Positions 13,499 through 14,690 of a stretch of 14,690 nt of DNA are shown here, piece by piece. Positions within the stretch are counted from its first letter, which is position 1, and every line of letters starts with the position of its first letter. The stretch lies in the NCBI GenBank assembly GCA_964453155.1, contig CAYVQU010000135.1:1-14690 (forward strand), read 5' to 3'. Position numbers and translations under genes: made by a program. Below the pieces are notes generated by a model. The model did not search any database and had not been told where the DNA came from. It saw only the letters and a list, made by a program, of their open reading frames with translations. Source of the DNA: CAYVQU01 sp964453155. GTDB lineage: Bacteria > Chloroflexota > Anaerolineae > Anaerolineales > UBA11858.

Positions 13499-13592
13499 TT
13501 TGTATTCTCCTTTTTATTGGTGTATGTGAAATATAACGCAATTTAGGTTTGAAGTCTTTGCGTTAAGTTCAAAAGGTCAGAGAGATCTCACT

Positions 13593-13666
13593 GGTCAAAT
13601 TGGTCTAAAAGGTCTAACAGGTCGCTGACCAATCAGACCTTTTGGGCCAGTGAGACCAATTTGACT
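13593..13666. repeat. GGTCT-rich interrupted hairpin
   Basis: GTCAAATTGGTCT near 13594-13606 pairs with AGACCAATTTGAC near 13653-13665, and AAAAGGTCT (13607-13615) pairs with AGACCTTTT (13635-13643), leaving a 9-nt bulge. The element overlaps the stop codon of the lipoprotein gene. It resembles dispersed repeats seen in many environmental genomes and may act as a 3' hairpin. Confidence 0.75.
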
Positions 13667-14099
13667 AATTGACTGGCGCTTCTCCCGTATGACACGAGCA
13701 TCCTTTATAGTAGGCCGCATCATTGTGAGCCGCGACATAGACGACGGTGTTCGGTTCGATATTGAGATTACAGCCTTTGAAAAAAAGCGGATTCTCATCG
13801 GCATCCAGGTCCGCGTCAGCCATCTGCGCCTCGCAACTGACATACACCGTCCCGCTCCAATTATCGTTGCAGAGGGGATAATCAACCAATTTATCGACTT
13901 CCACCATCTTTCCTTTGACCTCAACCATCACCGGAGTTAGCTGTGGGTCCGGAGCCGGAGTCTGGCGTAAGGCTTCTAGTTCGATGGCTGGTTTGGGGGT
14001 TGTGTTTTCATCCACGCAACCCTTCCGCTCCCGTTCACAGGCGGAGAATAGTAAAGTGATACCTAGTAATATGATTCCCGACAAATAAAACCGTTTCAT
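13665..14099 (-). CDS. Cysteine-rich lipoprotein with C-terminal CSCHTGE motif, copy 2
   Basis: A 144-aa protein of unknown family. It has a lipobox (LLFSAC, C21), then C28, C77, C89, C110 and a terminal YKGCSCHTGE (C134, C136, H137). Conserved blocks shared with the next lipoprotein are VDKLVDYPLCNDNWSGTVYV, SCEAQ and NIEPNTVVYVAAHND. CSCH is one residue short of the CxxCH heme c motif, so ordinary covalent heme binding is unlikely; a metal site or disulfides are more plausible. The ATG follows AAGGAGT at 5-nt spacing. It would be anchored outside the cytoplasmic membrane. The adjacent paralogue points to tandem duplication, and a role beside NirS is inferred from location only. Confidence 0.85.
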   Translation of the reverse strand: MKRFYLSGIILLGITLLFSACERERKGCVDENTTPKPAIELEALRQTPAPDPQLTPVMVEVKGKMVEVDKLVDYPLCNDNWSGTVYVSCEAQMADADLDADENPLFFKGCNLNIEPNTVVYVAAHNDAAYYKGCSCHTGEAPVN

Positions 14100-14154
14100 A
14101 ATTACTCCTTGAAAATAGAACTTTTCACCTTAGCGGCTTCGCGTGCGATTTGCA

Positions 14155-14598
14155 TCATTGATTATGTTCATACACCTCCCCGGTATGACACGAACACCCC
14201 TTGTAAAACGGCTCATCATTATGGGCTGCAACGTAAACTACGGTGTTGGGTTCTATATCGAGTTGGCAGCCCTCCAAAAACCGGGACCCAATTTCAGGGT
14301 CCCACTCGGCAACTTGGGCTTCACAACTAACGTAAACGGTTCCATGCCACTGATCGTTACAGAATGGATAATCCACCAATTTATCAACCTGAACCATTCT
14401 GCCGCGGATTTCAACCACGACGGGGGTCGGTGCTGGTCCTGCGGCGGGCTTGAGTTCTAATAAATCTGCCAGTTGAACTGGGGTTTTGGGTGTTTCCATC
14501 TCAGGCGTGCAAACCGTTTTCTGACGATCACAGGCGGCCAAACTGAAGACTAAAACCCCAACTAATACCCAAAATAATGTGTTTTTGTTTCGCTTCAT
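14155..14598 (-). CDS. Cysteine-rich lipoprotein with C-terminal CSCHTGE motif, copy 1
   Basis: A 147-aa paralogue of the protein at 13665-14099. It has a lipobox (SLAAC, C23), then C30, C80, C92, C111 and a terminal FYKGCSCHTGE (C135, C137, H138). All seven cysteines align with the other copy, and the blocks around VDKLVDYPFCND, GTVYVSCEAQ and IEPNTVVYVAAHND are nearly identical, while the linker after the lipid anchor is variable and proline-rich. The ATG at 14598 gives a normal signal peptide (MKRNKN then a hydrophobic run); an in-frame ATG at 14607 is possible. Neither has a clear Shine-Dalgarno and both lie in a repeat-like stretch. It is the first gene of the array. Confidence 0.82.
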   Translation of the reverse strand: MKRNKNTLFWVLVGVLVFSLAACDRQKTVCTPEMETPKTPVQLADLLELKPAAGPAPTPVVVEIRGRMVQVDKLVDYPFCNDQWHGTVYVSCEAQVAEWDPEIGSRFLEGCQLDIEPNTVVYVAAHNDEPFYKGCSCHTGEVYEHNQ

Positions 14599-14636
14599 TC
14601 GTGTCATTCGAAATATTCGTGGAATGCGGGTTTATC

Positions 14637-14690
14637 GGTAAGTATACGGAATAGTGTGAAAAGGGCTTGAAAAAAGAGGGGATTGGAAGC
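14637..14690. repeat. Right copy of 54-bp terminal inverted repeat
   Basis: This is the exact reverse complement of bases 1-54. It starts 30 bp upstream of the first possible lipoprotein start codon, so any promoter for that gene would lie in or near the repeat. Confidence 0.9.

Noticed and set aside
13558..13572. TTGCG-N5-TTCAA as a Crp/Fnr box for the 262-aa protein gene
   Set aside because: The spacer is 5 bp, the half-sites differ, and the sequence belongs to the common CTTTGCGTTAA-type repeat, so the position near a TTATAT hexamer is probably coincidence.
13593..13666. GGTCT direct repeats as a CRISPR array
   Set aside because: Units are short, irregular and form a single interrupted hairpin; there are no equal-length spacers and no cas genes.
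13665..14598. CSCH motifs read as heme c attachment sites in the two lipoproteins
   Set aside because: Heme c attachment needs CxxCH (or longer spacings); CxCH has one residue too few, so no covalent heme is claimed.

Overview
This window is a single block of sixteen genes, all on the minus strand, so transcription runs from right to left. The core is nitrite and nitric oxide metabolism: a cytochrome cd1 nitrite reductase (nirS), an NnrS-like protein, a NirV-like lipoprotein, two Crp/Fnr-type regulators, a heme O synthase-like prenyltransferase and several membrane proteins of unknown function. No canonical norB/norC, nosZ or heme d1 biosynthesis genes are present. The many intergenic inverted repeats, the DUF166-type gene and the mixed gene content suggest an environmental bacterium, perhaps Chloroflexota (Anaerolineae-like). 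That assignment is inference and not firm.

In transcription order (right to left): two paralogous cysteine-rich lipoproteins (14598-13665); an orphan 262-aa membrane protein; an Fnr/Dnr-like regulator with an ExxSR recognition helix; a 210-aa multi-pass membrane protein; a 491-aa, 12-helix protein whose histidines sit like those of heme-copper oxidase subunit I, translationally coupled to a NirV-like lipoprotein; a CtaB-like prenyltransferase; a 198-aa paralogue of the 210-aa protein; a 220-aa membrane protein; a second Crp/Fnr regulator with FxxSR in its recognition helix; nirS with an extra cytochrome c domain; a DUF1858-type redox protein overlapping a DUF59 (MIP18) protein; the NnrS-like protein; and a DUF166 protein.

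Two regulatory patterns stand out. First, nirS, the DUF1858 gene and the 12-helix protein gene each have a 14-bp Crp/Fnr-format box centred exactly 29.5 bp upstream of the first base of a -10-like hexamer, which is class II activator geometry. Second, the 12-helix protein gene and the 220-aa membrane protein gene share a leader of two long hairpins with matched spacing and compensatory base changes, immediately before the Shine-Dalgarno. This looks like an undescribed cis-regulatory RNA, or alternatively an operator pair.

A working model: NirS makes NO outside the cytoplasmic membrane. The 12-helix protein, with its partner lipoprotein and small membrane proteins, handles or reduces NO, possibly with heme O supplied by the CtaB-like enzyme. 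NnrS and the DUF1858/DUF59 pair deal with nitrosative damage. The regulators couple the set to NO or low oxygen. The window ends are a perfect 54-bp inverted repeat of each other, either a real terminal repeat or an assembly-graph boundary.
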